Assembly (NCBI GenBank): GCA_023392615.1
Contig: JAEVYT010000040.1
Span: 1-64,000 of the forward strand
Direction: 5' to 3'
DNA length: 64,000 nucleotides
Source of the DNA: Bacillota bacterium
GTDB taxonomy: Bacteria > Bacillota > Clostridia > Lachnospirales > Lachnospiraceae
In this document: positions 25,238 through 34,099 of the stretch, piece by piece
Position numbering within the stretch: the first letter of the stretch is position 1
How the letters are laid out: each line of letters starts with the position of its first letter
Translations under genes and position numbers: made by a program
Notes under the pieces: generated by a model
Seen by the model: the letters and a program-made list of their open reading frames with translations, nothing else
Database searches by the model: none
Told to the model about the DNA's origin: nothing

Positions 25238-26785
25238 ATGAATAGAACAAATGTATACAAACTCTTGTCAGGGTTGGATAAAATGAAGTGGAGTGTTGTT
25301 TTTAAAGGAATATTATCAGGATTGGTAGCCGGATTTTTGGTGGTTTTCTATCGTATCGGAATAGAATTTGGAACGGAATCTGCGATAAAGATATATTCTT
25401 TTTTGAAAATACATCCGATTGCTATTTTTTTGTGGATAGGTGTAATCGTATTAGTCGGATTGCTTATTTCAAGTCTGATTAAAATTGAGCCGATGGCATC
25501 TGGTAGCGGAATACCTCAAGTAGAGGGTATCGTTTTATATGGATTGAAAATAAAATGGTATACAATTTTATTTGTTAGGTATATTGCAGGGATTGGGGCT
25601 TCGTTTTTTGGTGTTTCTCTTGGTAGAGAGGGCCCGTCAATTCAAATAGGAGCCGCTGGAAGTCAGGCATTAGTAAAGAAAATTGCTAGGAATAAGTTAG
25701 AGGAAAACTATCTTATTACGGGTGGGGCTGCTGCGGGCCTTTCAGCAGCATTCAATGCACCACTGGCAGGCATCGTATTTACACTTGAAGAGGTACACAG
25801 AAGCTTTTCACCACTCATTTTAATTGCTGCAACAACGGCATCACTGACAGCAGATCTAATTTCAAAATATTTCTTTGGTTTAAAGCCTGTGCTATATTTT
25901 CAAGAATTGCCACAGCTTCCGGAACATTATTACTTTTGGCTATTGCCATTAGGAGTCATCTCGGGTCTGATAGGCTCTCTGATTAATAAATCATTATTAG
26001 GGATTCAAGTATTTTATAAAAAAATCCCTACCGTTATACAACCGATGATGGCTTTAATCATAGCTTTACCAATAGGATTGTTATTGCCTTCCGTATTAGG
26101 GGGAGGTCAAAATTTAATACAAATAGCGGAAAGTGCTAAGTTTGCATTAACATCTGTCATTATATTACTAATTGTAAAATTTGTTTTTACCTGCACTAGC
26201 TTTGGGAGTGGTATCCCCGGTGGCATCTTTATGCCTATTTTGTCAATGGGAGCACTTGCCGGAAGTTTGTTTGGTATAGTTGCGACACACTTTGGATTAC
26301 CTACTTCTTATATAGCTGATTTTGCTATATGTGGTATGGCAGGGACACTTTCCGGTTCTGTAAAAGCACCGGTAACAAGCATTTTGCTAATGGCCGAAAT
26401 GACAGGCTCTTTTGTTCACTTGTTGCCGGTAGCAGCATGTGCATTTATAGCCTTACTATTATCCGATATACTTAAGGTTACACCAATTTATGAAACATTA
26501 CTTGAGCGAACGCTAAAAAAGGACGGACATATGCTGGAAGAGGGTAATCCAGGAGGAATTATAGAAATAGCAGTTGAGCTTGGGAGCCAAGCAGCAGGGA
26601 AAAAAGTGAGGGATGTGAATTGGCCGGAAGGGCTTTTGGTAGTCGGAATTAGAAGAGGAGAAAAAGAGATTGTACCAAACGGAAATGTCAAAATATTACC
26701 CGGTGATTATCTTGTAGTTCTATCCTCGCAGTACAGGTATGATGAAATTGGAAAATTAGTTAGAGAAATATGCTATACAAAATGA
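25238..26785 (+). CDS. ClC family H+/Cl- antiporter with RCK_C domain
   Basis: 515 residues from ATG 25238 with ACAGGAGGTG. ClC selectivity motifs are GSGIPQVEG (~89-97), GREGPSIQIG (~129-138, containing the gating Glu, which favours exchange over a channel) and GSGIPGGIFMP (~324-334). About ten or more helices fill residues 20-430. Residues ~440-515 form a soluble RCK_C (TrkA-C) domain, probably binding a nucleotide or other ligand. It likely moves chloride or fluoride-type anions against protons, helping acid resistance. Single-gene unit. Confidence 0.93.
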   Translation: MNRTNVYKLLSGLDKMKWSVVFKGILSGLVAGFLVVFYRIGIEFGTESAIKIYSFLKIHPIAIFLWIGVIVLVGLLISSLIKIEPMASGSGIPQVEGIVLYGLKIKWYTILFVRYIAGIGASFFGVSLGREGPSIQIGAAGSQALVKKIARNKLEENYLITGGAAAGLSAAFNAPLAGIVFTLEEVHRSFSPLILIAATTASLTADLISKYFFGLKPVLYFQELPQLPEHYYFWLLPLGVISGLIGSLINKSLLGIQVFYKKIPTVIQPMMALIIALPIGLLLPSVLGGGQNLIQIAESAKFALTSVIILLIVKFVFTCTSFGSGIPGGIFMPILSMGALAGSLFGIVATHFGLPTSYIADFAICGMAGTLSGSVKAPVTSILLMAEMTGSFVHLLPVAACAFIALLLSDILKVTPIYETLLERTLKKDGHMLEEGNPGGIIEIAVELGSQAAGKKVRDVNWPEGLLVVGIRRGEKEIVPNGNVKILPGDYLVVLSSQYRYDEIGKLVREICYTK

Positions 26786-26849
26786 TATTATACAATGATA
26801 AGAAATGACAGATTAAAATTTTTCAATAATAGAGAGAATAGTTTGCCTT

Positions 26850-26874
26850 GGAAGAAAATACTTCCCTTTCTTTA
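26850..26874 (+). terminator. Weak terminator after the ClC gene
   Basis: GGAAG (26850-26854) pairs with CTTCC (26861-26865), followed by CTTTCTTT. The stem is short, so confidence is limited. Confidence 0.4.
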
Positions 26875-26999
26875 AAGCATGATGTATAATGAAAAACATA
26901 GTCAAGGATAATCTTTGGATATTTTCTAAATAAATTTCTAAATCATCTCTATATCACATTCCGTAAGAGAATCCGATTAAAATCAAAGGAGCGAAATAT

Positions 27000-28463
27000 A
27001 TGGGAAATCAGTATGATTCGTTGACTCTTGTACACTTGAGAGAACTGGCAAAAGAAAAAGGACTTAAGAATATTACGACACTAAAGAAAAGTGAATTAAT
27101 TGAGAGCTTACAGAGATTGGATTCAGAGAGTAGTGTTGAATCTGTGCAGAATGAAGTGCAAAACCAGCACACTACCAAAGTGGTTGAGGTAAATCAACCT
27201 TTGACCAGAATACCGGAAGTGAAGATGAGTGAAGGAAATCAAGAATTATTGAAACAGGATACAACTGATTCGGTACCTGTGAAAGAAGAGAAGAAAACAA
27301 CTACATCACAACATAGCGAGATGGAGCAATTGGATAGCGGCGAGACAAAAGTAGGAATTTTAGAGGTGCTTCCAGATGGTTATGGATTTATCCGCTGTGA
27401 TAATTACCTTCCCGGAGAGAATGATGTGTATGTATCCCCGGCTCAGATTCGTCGTTTTAATTTGAAAACAGGTGACATCGTAGCAGGTAATACGAGAGTA
27501 AAAAGCCAGAATGAAAAATTCAGTGCTTTATTATATATTAAATCAGTCAATGGTTTTCATCCGAACGAAGCGCAAAAGCGCAAGCGATTTGAAGATTTGA
27601 CCCCAATATTCCCGAATAATCGAATCCATCTTGAAACACCGGGCAGCGGGGTAGCAATGAGGATGGTGGATCTTATCTCTCCAATTGGTAAGGGGCAAAG
27701 AGGAATGATAGTATCCCAACCAAAGGCAGGTAAGACAACATTATTAAAGCAAATTGCAAAAGCGGTAACAACAAATCATCCGGATATGAAGCTTATTATT
27801 CTGCTGATTGATGAACGTCCAGAGGAAGTTACCGATATTAAGGAATCAATTGAAGGTAAGAATGTTGAGGTAATCTATTCAACCTTTGATGAGCTCCCTG
27901 ATAATCACAAGAGAGTATCCGAAATGGTAATCGAACGAGCAAAGCGACTTGTGGAACATAAACAAGAGGTTGTAATCTTACTGGATAGTATTACTCGACT
28001 AGCAAGAGCATATAATCTGACTGTACAGCCAAGTGGTAGAACCTTATCCGGTGGTTTGGATCCGGCAGCACTTCATATGCCTAAGAAATTCTTTGGTGCG
28101 GCGAGAAATATGCGTGAGGGTGGTAGCCTAACAATTCTTGCCACGGCTTTAGTCGAGACAGGCAGTAGAATGGATGATGTTGTATTCGAAGAATTCAAGG
28201 GCACCGGTAATATGGAGCTTGTTCTGGATCGAAGCTTATCAGAAAAACGTATCTTCCCTGCAATTGATCTTCAAAGATCCAGTACCAGAAGAGATGATCT
28301 TCTTTTGACGCAACCAGAGATGGAAGCAACTTATCTGATGCGTAAAGCGTTAGGTGGAATGAAATCAGATGAGGCGCTAGAACGTATCATTGATATGTTC
28401 TTCCGGACAAAGACGAATAATGAATTTATTGAAATAATAAAAAAGACGAAAATCGTTGGATAG
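27000..28463 (+). CDS. rho: Transcription termination factor Rho
   Basis: 487 residues from ATG 27000, ribosome site AAAGGAGCG. Residues 1-40 are the Rho_N helical domain (LTLVHLRELAKEKGL). A ~70-residue Gln/Glu/Thr/Ser-rich insert follows, longer than in E. coli and common in Clostridia. The cold-shock RNA-binding domain is at ~115-190 (GYGFIRCDNYLPGENDVYVSP). The ATPase has Walker A PKAGKTTLLK (~241-250), Walker B LILLIDERPEEVTD and the RTLSGGLDPAALHMPKKFFGAARN Q/R-loop region. It heads a translation-related gene series, rpmE-DUF1385-prmC-prfA. Confidence 0.97.
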   Translation: MGNQYDSLTLVHLRELAKEKGLKNITTLKKSELIESLQRLDSESSVESVQNEVQNQHTTKVVEVNQPLTRIPEVKMSEGNQELLKQDTTDSVPVKEEKKTTTSQHSEMEQLDSGETKVGILEVLPDGYGFIRCDNYLPGENDVYVSPAQIRRFNLKTGDIVAGNTRVKSQNEKFSALLYIKSVNGFHPNEAQKRKRFEDLTPIFPNNRIHLETPGSGVAMRMVDLISPIGKGQRGMIVSQPKAGKTTLLKQIAKAVTTNHPDMKLIILLIDERPEEVTDIKESIEGKNVEVIYSTFDELPDNHKRVSEMVIERAKRLVEHKQEVVILLDSITRLARAYNLTVQPSGRTLSGGLDPAALHMPKKFFGAARNMREGGSLTILATALVETGSRMDDVVFEEFKGTGNMELVLDRSLSEKRIFPAIDLQRSSTRRDDLLLTQPEMEATYLMRKALGGMKSDEALERIIDMFFRTKTNNEFIEIIKKTKIVG

Positions 28464-28594
28464 CACCATTTTTTAGGTATTGCATACTTAATAAACCTAT
28501 GCTATAATTTAAAAGCTGTTTATTAGATTGGAATTATTATAATAATATTATTGTAATATCTAGTCATATTTTTCGAATGTGAAGAGGTGAAAAC

Positions 28595-28801
28595 ATGAAA
28601 GAAGGAATCCATCCCAAATATCATCAGGCTAAAGTTGTTTGCAACTGCGGTAACGAATTTGTAACAGGATCCACAAAGGAAGACATCCACGTAGAAATTT
28701 GTTCTAAGTGTCACTCTTTCTACACAGGTCAGCAGAAGGCTGCTACTGCTCGTGGTGCAATCGATAAGTTCAACCGTAAGTATGGTTTAGGTGATAAATA
28801 G
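28595..28801 (+). CDS. rpmE: 50S ribosomal protein L31 (zinc-binding form)
   Basis: 68 residues, ATG 28595 with AGAGGTG. It has the C+ form: Cys16, Cys18 (VVCNCGN) and Cys36, Cys39 (EICSKCHSFYTG). The rest, IHPKYH and FNRKYGL, is standard. The zinc form is replaced by a C- paralogue under zinc starvation in many Firmicutes. Following rho is its usual place. A hairpin terminator lies ~90 bases downstream. Confidence 0.97.
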   Translation: MKEGIHPKYHQAKVVCNCGNEFVTGSTKEDIHVEICSKCHSFYTGQQKAATARGAIDKFNRKYGLGDK

Positions 28802-28892
28802 TAGAATTATTCTATTCGACATTATAAGCTTGATAATTTAGATGTTGTATTTATATAACATTTTAAAAATCAAATGGATACATTAAAAATCG

Positions 28893-28922
28893 GGTTGAGG
28901 TTTACTCCTCAGCCTATTTTTA
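28893..28922 (+). terminator. Terminator after rpmE
   Basis: GGTTGAGG (28893-28900) pairs with CCTCAGCC (28907-28914), followed by TATTTTTAAA. Confidence 0.8.
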
Positions 28923-29029
28923 AATATTTGCAAATGAGAAGATTATAATGGAAATGTTTACGAAACAGTAAGCAAAAAACAGGCAAGGACGATTATGAAC
29001 TTGCGATTGAGAAAGGTTCAGGTGAAAAA

Positions 29030-30424
29030 ATGAAACCATCAGGCATTGGGGGCATGGCTGTTATGGAAGGCGTTATGATGAAGAACAAAGAAGCATACGC
29101 CGTAGCAGTCCGTAAGCCGAATAATGAAATAGTAGTTGAAAAGAATACCCATAAAGATATCTCTAACAAATTACAATTTTTTAAGCTTCCGGTCTTCCGT
29201 GGAATACTGGCTTTTGTTGACTCCTTGGTACTCGGCGTAAAAGTACTTAATTTTTCTGCCAGCTTCTTTGAAGAAGATGAGAAGAAGGATAGTAAGTCAG
29301 GTAAGAAGGGTGCAAAAAAGCCTAAGGTAGAGGATCTTAATATAGAAGAAATATCTGCTACTAATATGGATGGTGTTGACCTGAGCACTGATGACAGTAA
29401 AGATGATAAAGCGAATGCCTTAATGATGGTGTTTGCAGTATTGTTTTCAATTGTGATCTCAATCGCTCTTTTTATGGTACTTCCGGTTTTGTTATCAGAT
29501 ATATTTAAGCATTTTATAAAAAGCTATGCTTTGATTAATTTAATAGAAGGTGTTATTCGTTTTGGAATCTTTATCGGCTATGTATATTTAGCTTCTAGAA
29601 TGAACGAAATAAAAAGAGTTTTTATGTATCATGGTGCAGAGCACAAAGCGATAAATTGTATCGAGCAGGGGTATGAGCTTACTGTCGAGAACGTAAGGCT
29701 TCAATCAAAAGTGCACAAACGTTGTGGTACCAGCTTTACTTTACTAGTAATCCTAATCAGCTTGGTATTTTTTATGTTGATTCCAACAGGTGATTTGTTG
29801 ATTAAAGTAATATCCCGAGTTGTATTTGTTCCTTTTATTGCAGGATTTTCATATGAAATTATTCGTTTAGCAGGAAGAAGCGAAAACAAGGTAGTTGAAA
29901 TTATAAGTAAACCGGGATTGTGGATGCAAGCATTAACAACAAAGGAACCGGATGATTCCATGATTGAAGTAGCAATTAAATCAGTGGACGCAGTATTTGA
30001 TTGGAAGACCTTTGTGAATGAGAGTAGTATCAAACTACAAACTGAGGAAGCGGCAGCTATTGCCAAGCAAGAAGAGGAAGAAGCTCTAAAAGATACAGCG
30101 ACTGAAGATGCCAAATCTACCGAGAAGGCTGTTGTAAAGGGTAAAAAAACTAAAAAGAAGGCAACAGTATCGGAACCAAAGGCAGCAGAGGTAATTGAGA
30201 CAGATACAAAGGAAGAGGAAATAGCGGAAGAAAACTCGGAAGCTAAGAGTGCTGTAAATAATAAGAGCAAGGCTGAGAATGAAAAACCGGTTAAAAGTAA
30301 TACTTTAAATAGATCAATACCGATTACAAAATCATCAAAAGATGAAGAAGAGGATGATGAGATATTAAAAGCATTGGACAAATTCTTTGATGAGGATTCT
30401 GCTAAGTTTGCGGATGAGAAGTAA
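29030..30424 (+). CDS. DUF1385 (YqhQ-like) membrane protein with long charged tail
   Basis: 464 residues from ATG 29030, ribosome site CAGGTGA. The start, SGIGGMAVMEGVMMKNKEAYAVAVR, is the DUF1385 signature; FMYHGAEHKAINCIEQ (~201-216) and VHKRCGTSFT complete it. An acidic insert at ~85-120 precedes four or so membrane helices (~125-290). Known members are ~300-330 residues; here ~130 extra residues rich in Lys, Glu, Ala and Ser form a disordered tail. The family was called a predicted metal-dependent enzyme, without proof. It precedes prmC-prfA, its usual neighbourhood in Clostridia. Confidence 0.92.
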   Translation: MKPSGIGGMAVMEGVMMKNKEAYAVAVRKPNNEIVVEKNTHKDISNKLQFFKLPVFRGILAFVDSLVLGVKVLNFSASFFEEDEKKDSKSGKKGAKKPKVEDLNIEEISATNMDGVDLSTDDSKDDKANALMMVFAVLFSIVISIALFMVLPVLLSDIFKHFIKSYALINLIEGVIRFGIFIGYVYLASRMNEIKRVFMYHGAEHKAINCIEQGYELTVENVRLQSKVHKRCGTSFTLLVILISLVFFMLIPTGDLLIKVISRVVFVPFIAGFSYEIIRLAGRSENKVVEIISKPGLWMQALTTKEPDDSMIEVAIKSVDAVFDWKTFVNESSIKLQTEEAAAIAKQEEEEALKDTATEDAKSTEKAVVKGKKTKKKATVSEPKAAEVIETDTKEEEIAEENSEAKSAVNNKSKAENEKPVKSNTLNRSIPITKSSKDEEEDDEILKALDKFFDEDSAKFADEK

Positions 30425-30454
30425 GCATTCACTTTATCGGTAAGAGGAATATAG

Positions 30455-31285
30455 ATGAGCACTTACAAGGAGTTATTGGACGGAGCGCGAAAGAAATTAA
30501 AAGAACATGAGATAGCAGATGGAGAGGTAGATGCTTGGTATCTGTTATCCCATGTTTTTCAGATAAGACGAACAGATTATTATTTAAACCAGTTAAGCAA
30601 TGCTGATGAGATAAAGTCAGAGCGATATAGACATTTGGTGGAACTTCGAGCAAACCATATTCCTTTACAGCACATAACTGGTGTTCAAGAATTTATGGGG
30701 CTGGAGTTTGAAGTGTCACCTGATGTATTGATTCCGAGACAGGATACAGAAGTTCTGGTAGAGGAAGTCTTAAAGAATTGTGAAGGGAAAACCGTTCTGG
30801 ATATGTGTACCGGCTCAGGATGCATTATTATCAGCATTAACAAGTTAGGTCATCCTGCGCGAGCTGTTGGGGTTGATGTATCGGAAAAAGCCTTGGAGAT
30901 CGCTGCAAAGAACGGAACGAAGCATAGTGTTGAGATTGAATTTATACACAGTGATTTGTTTGAACAGGTAGAAGGGGTATATGATATCATTGTATCGAAT
31001 CCACCTTATATCCCGACAGAGACGATTGATGAATTGATGGTGGAAGTGAAGGAACATGAACCATTTATCGCTTTGGATGGCAGTCAGGATGGATTATATT
31101 TTTATCGTAGAATTACAGCTGCTTTGAATAAACATCTTCGTAGTGGAGGTTTCGTGTATTATGAGATTGGTCATGATCAAGGGGAAGCTGTAAAACAAAT
31201 CCTTAGTCAAGAAGGATTTATAGATATATGCATAAAAAAGGATTTGAGCGGTTTGGACAGAGTGGTGTCCGCTAAAAAGCCGTAA
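30455..31285 (+). CDS. prmC: Peptide chain release factor N5-glutamine methyltransferase
   Basis: 276 residues, ATG 30455, ribosome site TAAGAGGA. The N-terminal helical domain reads WYLLSHVF...; PLQHITGVQEFMGLEFEV precedes the SAM fold. Motif I is VLDMCTGSGCI (~113-123) and the catalytic NPPYIPT is at ~182-188. It methylates the Gln of the GGQ loop of release factors, and prfA lies 22 bases downstream as its direct substrate gene. Confidence 0.96.
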   Translation: MSTYKELLDGARKKLKEHEIADGEVDAWYLLSHVFQIRRTDYYLNQLSNADEIKSERYRHLVELRANHIPLQHITGVQEFMGLEFEVSPDVLIPRQDTEVLVEEVLKNCEGKTVLDMCTGSGCIIISINKLGHPARAVGVDVSEKALEIAAKNGTKHSVEIEFIHSDLFEQVEGVYDIIVSNPPYIPTETIDELMVEVKEHEPFIALDGSQDGLYFYRRITAALNKHLRSGGFVYYEIGHDQGEAVKQILSQEGFIDICIKKDLSGLDRVVSAKKP

Positions 31286-31307
31286 TTAGTTTGGAGGAAT
31301 ATTTCGC

Positions 31308-32381
31308 ATGTTTGATAAGTTAGAGGATATTCTGATTCGTTATCAGGAGATCGAAGAAGAGATGATGAATCCGGATATTATGAATGATCAGAATAAATAC
31401 AGAAAATTAAGAAAAGAGCACGCTGATCTAAGTGATATTGTAGAAAAGTACAAGGAATATAAGTCGACACAAAACAGCATCGAGGAGAGTATTATGATGC
31501 TGGAAGAAGAGACCGACGAAGAGATTAGAGAGTTGGCAAAGGATGAGCTAAATATCGGTAAGCTCAATATTGTTAAAATTGAAGAAGAACTTAAAATCTT
31601 ACTACTACCTAAGGATCCGAATGATGATAAAAACGTTATTGTCGAAATTCGTGGCGGAGCCGGTGGTGATGAAGCAGCGTTATTTGCTGCTCAGTTATAC
31701 CGTATGTATGTAATGTATGCAGAGAGTAACCGTTGGAAAATTGATATGATGAATCTCAATGAGAACGGAATTGGCGGCTTCAAAGAAGTTGTCTTTATGA
31801 TAAACGGACAAGGGGCTTATTCAAAATTAAAATATGAAAGTGGAGTGCACCGTGTTCAACGTGTTCCGGTAACGGAATCCGGAGGTAGAATTCATACTTC
31901 CACTGCTACGGTTGCTATTATGCCTGAAGCAGAGGATGTGGATGTGGAACTTGATATGAATGACTGTAAGTTTGATGTGTTCCGTGCGTCTGGTAATGGT
32001 GGCCAGTGTGTTAATACAACGGATTCAGCGGTTCGTTTGACCCATATTCCAACCGGTATTGTAATCTCCTGCCAGGATGAAAAATCCCAGCTAAAGAATA
32101 AAGATAAGGCAATAAGAGTATTACGTTCCAAATTGTATGAAATGGAATTAGAGAAAGCACAGAGTGCAGAAGCGGAAGCGAGAAAGAGCCAAATCGGTAC
32201 CGGTGATCGTTCTGAGAAAATTAGAACCTATAATTTCCCTCAAGGACGTGTTACCGACCACAGAATTAAGTTAACCGTACATCAAATTGATAATGTAATG
32301 AATGGTGATTTACAAGAGATTATAGATAGTTTAATTGCAGCAGACCAGGCAGCTAAGTTAAGTAACATGCAAGGGGAATAG
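31308..32381 (+). CDS. prfA: Peptide chain release factor 1
   Basis: 357 residues, ATG 31308, ribosome site TTTGGAGGAA. The GGQ peptidyl-hydrolysis motif is in SGNGGQCVNTTDSAVRLTH (GGQ at ~231-233), and EIRGGAGGDEA marks the start of domain 2. The RF1-type PVTESGGRIHTS stretch contains the P-x-T codon-recognition tripeptide region, distinct from SPF of RF2. It reads UAA and UAG. Coupled with prmC upstream; no terminator is visible before the next gene. Confidence 0.97.
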   Translation: MFDKLEDILIRYQEIEEEMMNPDIMNDQNKYRKLRKEHADLSDIVEKYKEYKSTQNSIEESIMMLEEETDEEIRELAKDELNIGKLNIVKIEEELKILLLPKDPNDDKNVIVEIRGGAGGDEAALFAAQLYRMYVMYAESNRWKIDMMNLNENGIGGFKEVVFMINGQGAYSKLKYESGVHRVQRVPVTESGGRIHTSTATVAIMPEAEDVDVELDMNDCKFDVFRASGNGGQCVNTTDSAVRLTHIPTGIVISCQDEKSQLKNKDKAIRVLRSKLYEMELEKAQSAEAEARKSQIGTGDRSEKIRTYNFPQGRVTDHRIKLTVHQIDNVMNGDLQEIIDSLIAADQAAKLSNMQGE

Positions 32382-32505
32382 TGTGTATTAATGAAAAGCA
32401 TAATTCACAATACAAGTTTGCCCCTGCAAAGTCCTCAGCATTAACTAGCACAAAGGGCAGGCATGTTAAGTTAGTAAATTGTCTGATCGTGGAGCGGAGA
32501 ATATT

Positions 32506-33306
32506 ATGAAACCCAAAAGTGTAATAAGTAGCACATCAAATGCACAAGTCAAAAATTTGAACCTGTTACAAAAGAAGGCAAAAGCCAGGGAAGAGCAGGG
32601 AGTATTTGTGATAGAAGGCATAAAGATGTTTGAAGAAGCGGTGGATGGAAATATTCTACAGAAGGCTTATGCATCGGAAAGCTTTTATCAAGAAAAAAGT
32701 CATGAGAATCCAAACTATTTTCAAGATATCGAATTTGAAGTAATTACGGATTCGATCTTTCAGGATATATCCGAGACGAAAACACCACAAGGGATTATGG
32801 GGATTGTGAAGCAACCAAAGTATAGCCTGGAGAGTATGCTTGTAGATCCAAGAGCCTGTTTGTTAATACTTGAGGATGTAAGAGATCCTGGAAATCTTGG
32901 AACCATGCTTCGCACAGCAGAGGGAGCTGGGATAACAGGCGTGATTTTTAATCCTTCAACCGTAGATATCTATAATCCTAAAGTAATCAGAGCAACGATG
33001 GGATCATTATTCCGGGTTCCCTTTTATCAGGCGGAAGATTTCATTGATACATTAAAAAGAATGAAAGAAAATGGAATCACTCTGTTTGCAGCTCATCTTC
33101 ATGGTAAGGAGTATGATAGGGAAGGATGTTTTCAAAAAAAATGTGCATTTATGATTGGAAACGAAGCGAACGGTTTAAGTGAGCAGGTATCTGCGATGGC
33201 AGATGAGCTCATCAAAATCCCTATGTACGGAAAGTTGGAATCTCTAAATGCAGCTGTAGCAGCAGCGATATTGATGTATGAGGCGCAAAGGCAACGAAGG
33301 AAATAG
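32506..33306 (+). CDS. TrmH/SpoU family RNA 2'-O-methyltransferase (YsgA-like)
   Basis: 266 residues from ATG 32506 with GAGCGGAG; an earlier in-frame start has no site. Residues 1-85 form the substrate-binding subdomain (FVIEGIKMFEEA). The SPOUT knot has motif 1 DVRDPGNLGTMLRTAEG (~126-142), motif 2 FMIGNEANGLS (~218-228) and motif 3 IPMYGKLESLNAAVAAAI (~239-256). Such enzymes methylate ribose in 23S rRNA or tRNA; the target is unknown. The gene follows prfA by 124 bases. Confidence 0.94.
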   Translation: MKPKSVISSTSNAQVKNLNLLQKKAKAREEQGVFVIEGIKMFEEAVDGNILQKAYASESFYQEKSHENPNYFQDIEFEVITDSIFQDISETKTPQGIMGIVKQPKYSLESMLVDPRACLLILEDVRDPGNLGTMLRTAEGAGITGVIFNPSTVDIYNPKVIRATMGSLFRVPFYQAEDFIDTLKRMKENGITLFAAHLHGKEYDREGCFQKKCAFMIGNEANGLSEQVSAMADELIKIPMYGKLESLNAAVAAAILMYEAQRQRRK

Positions 33307-33365
33307 AACACAGATAGATAGAATAATTTTATATGATTTTATTGAATAATATAAGTAAGAAAAAC

Positions 33366-33404
33366 ATGGCTGAGCGTGTCGTTATAAAGATACGGTTCAG
33401 CCAT
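33366..33404 (+). terminator. Hairpin after the TrmH-family gene
   Basis: ATGGCTGAGC (33366-33375) pairs with GTTCAGCCAT (33395-33404), one wobble. The T-run is weak. It likely ends the rho-prfA gene series. Confidence 0.6.
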
Positions 33405-33550
33405 TATCTATGTCATAATCGTAGAAAGATTAAAATATTATTAGAAAAATACAAGTTTACTTGCACTACCTTGTTTAATTTAATAAAATATATAATAAGT
33501 AGGGAATATCTAGAAATCTGGTTGTACTAGAGATGATGGAGGGGGTCAAT

Positions 33551-33988
33551 ATGAATTCGATATACTGGATTATTGTACTGGCTATACTGATTTTTATCGA
33601 AATCTTAACCTTGGGAATTACCACGATCTGGTTTGCCGGTGGAGCATTAGCCGCATTCATACTATCACTATTTTATGATAACTTGATCCTTGAAATAATT
33701 GTGTTTTTAGCTGTATCATTAGCGCTTTTGTATTTTACCAGGCCGGTAGTAATGAAACAACTTAATTCTTCAAGAGGAACACTGAATGAATATCAAGGGG
33801 TTATCGGAAAGACTGCGATTGTTATTATTGATATAGATAATATGAAAGGCTTGGGTCAGGTTAGTATAGAAGGACAAGAGTGGTCAGCGATCTCGCTTGA
33901 GGGTGGAATAATACCTAGAGATGCTACGGTAAAAATACAGGGAATAACAGGAACCAAAGTTATTGTTACGCTGTTGCCAAAGGATTAA
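33551..33988 (+). CDS. NfeD family membrane protein
   Basis: 145 residues from ATG 33551 after GATGGAGGGGG. Residues ~4-65 hold two to three hydrophobic segments (YWIIVLAILIFIEILTLGI, TTIWFAGGALAAFILSLF). Residues ~85-145 form the NfeD OB-fold, with GKTAIVIIDIDNMKGLGQV and GQEWSA. NfeD proteins usually pair with an SPFH/flotillin protein in membrane microdomains; no such gene is adjacent here, the next being an LTA-synthase-like gene. Short NfeD1b type without the ClpP-like domain. Confidence 0.9.
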   Translation: MNSIYWIIVLAILIFIEILTLGITTIWFAGGALAAFILSLFYDNLILEIIVFLAVSLALLYFTRPVVMKQLNSSRGTLNEYQGVIGKTAIVIIDIDNMKGLGQVSIEGQEWSAISLEGGIIPRDATVKIQGITGTKVIVTLLPKD

Positions 33989-34063
33989 GAAAAAATTAAG
34001 AAATAAGAGCTTGATATTGGTTTGCCATTGTTATATTATAATTTTAGTTAATTTACTGGATTA

Positions 34064-34072
34064 TGGTATAAT
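34064..34072 (+). promoter_or_regulatory. Extended -10 promoter of the sulfatase gene
   Basis: TGGTATAAT (TG-N-TATAAT) lies 28 bases before the start codon; the -35 position reads only TTAGTT. Confidence 0.6.
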
Positions 34073-34099
34073 TTGGATGGTACCTAATTGGGGGATAGC

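Noticed and set aside
29701..30462. 253-codon minus-strand ORF opposite the DUF1385 tail
   Set aside because: Its Ser/Leu/Phe-rich composition is what the complement of a Lys/Glu-rich sequence gives; not a gene.
33333..33530. 65-codon plus-strand ORF after the TrmH-family gene
   Set aside because: It covers the terminator hairpin, has no ribosome site and has no recognisable protein pattern.
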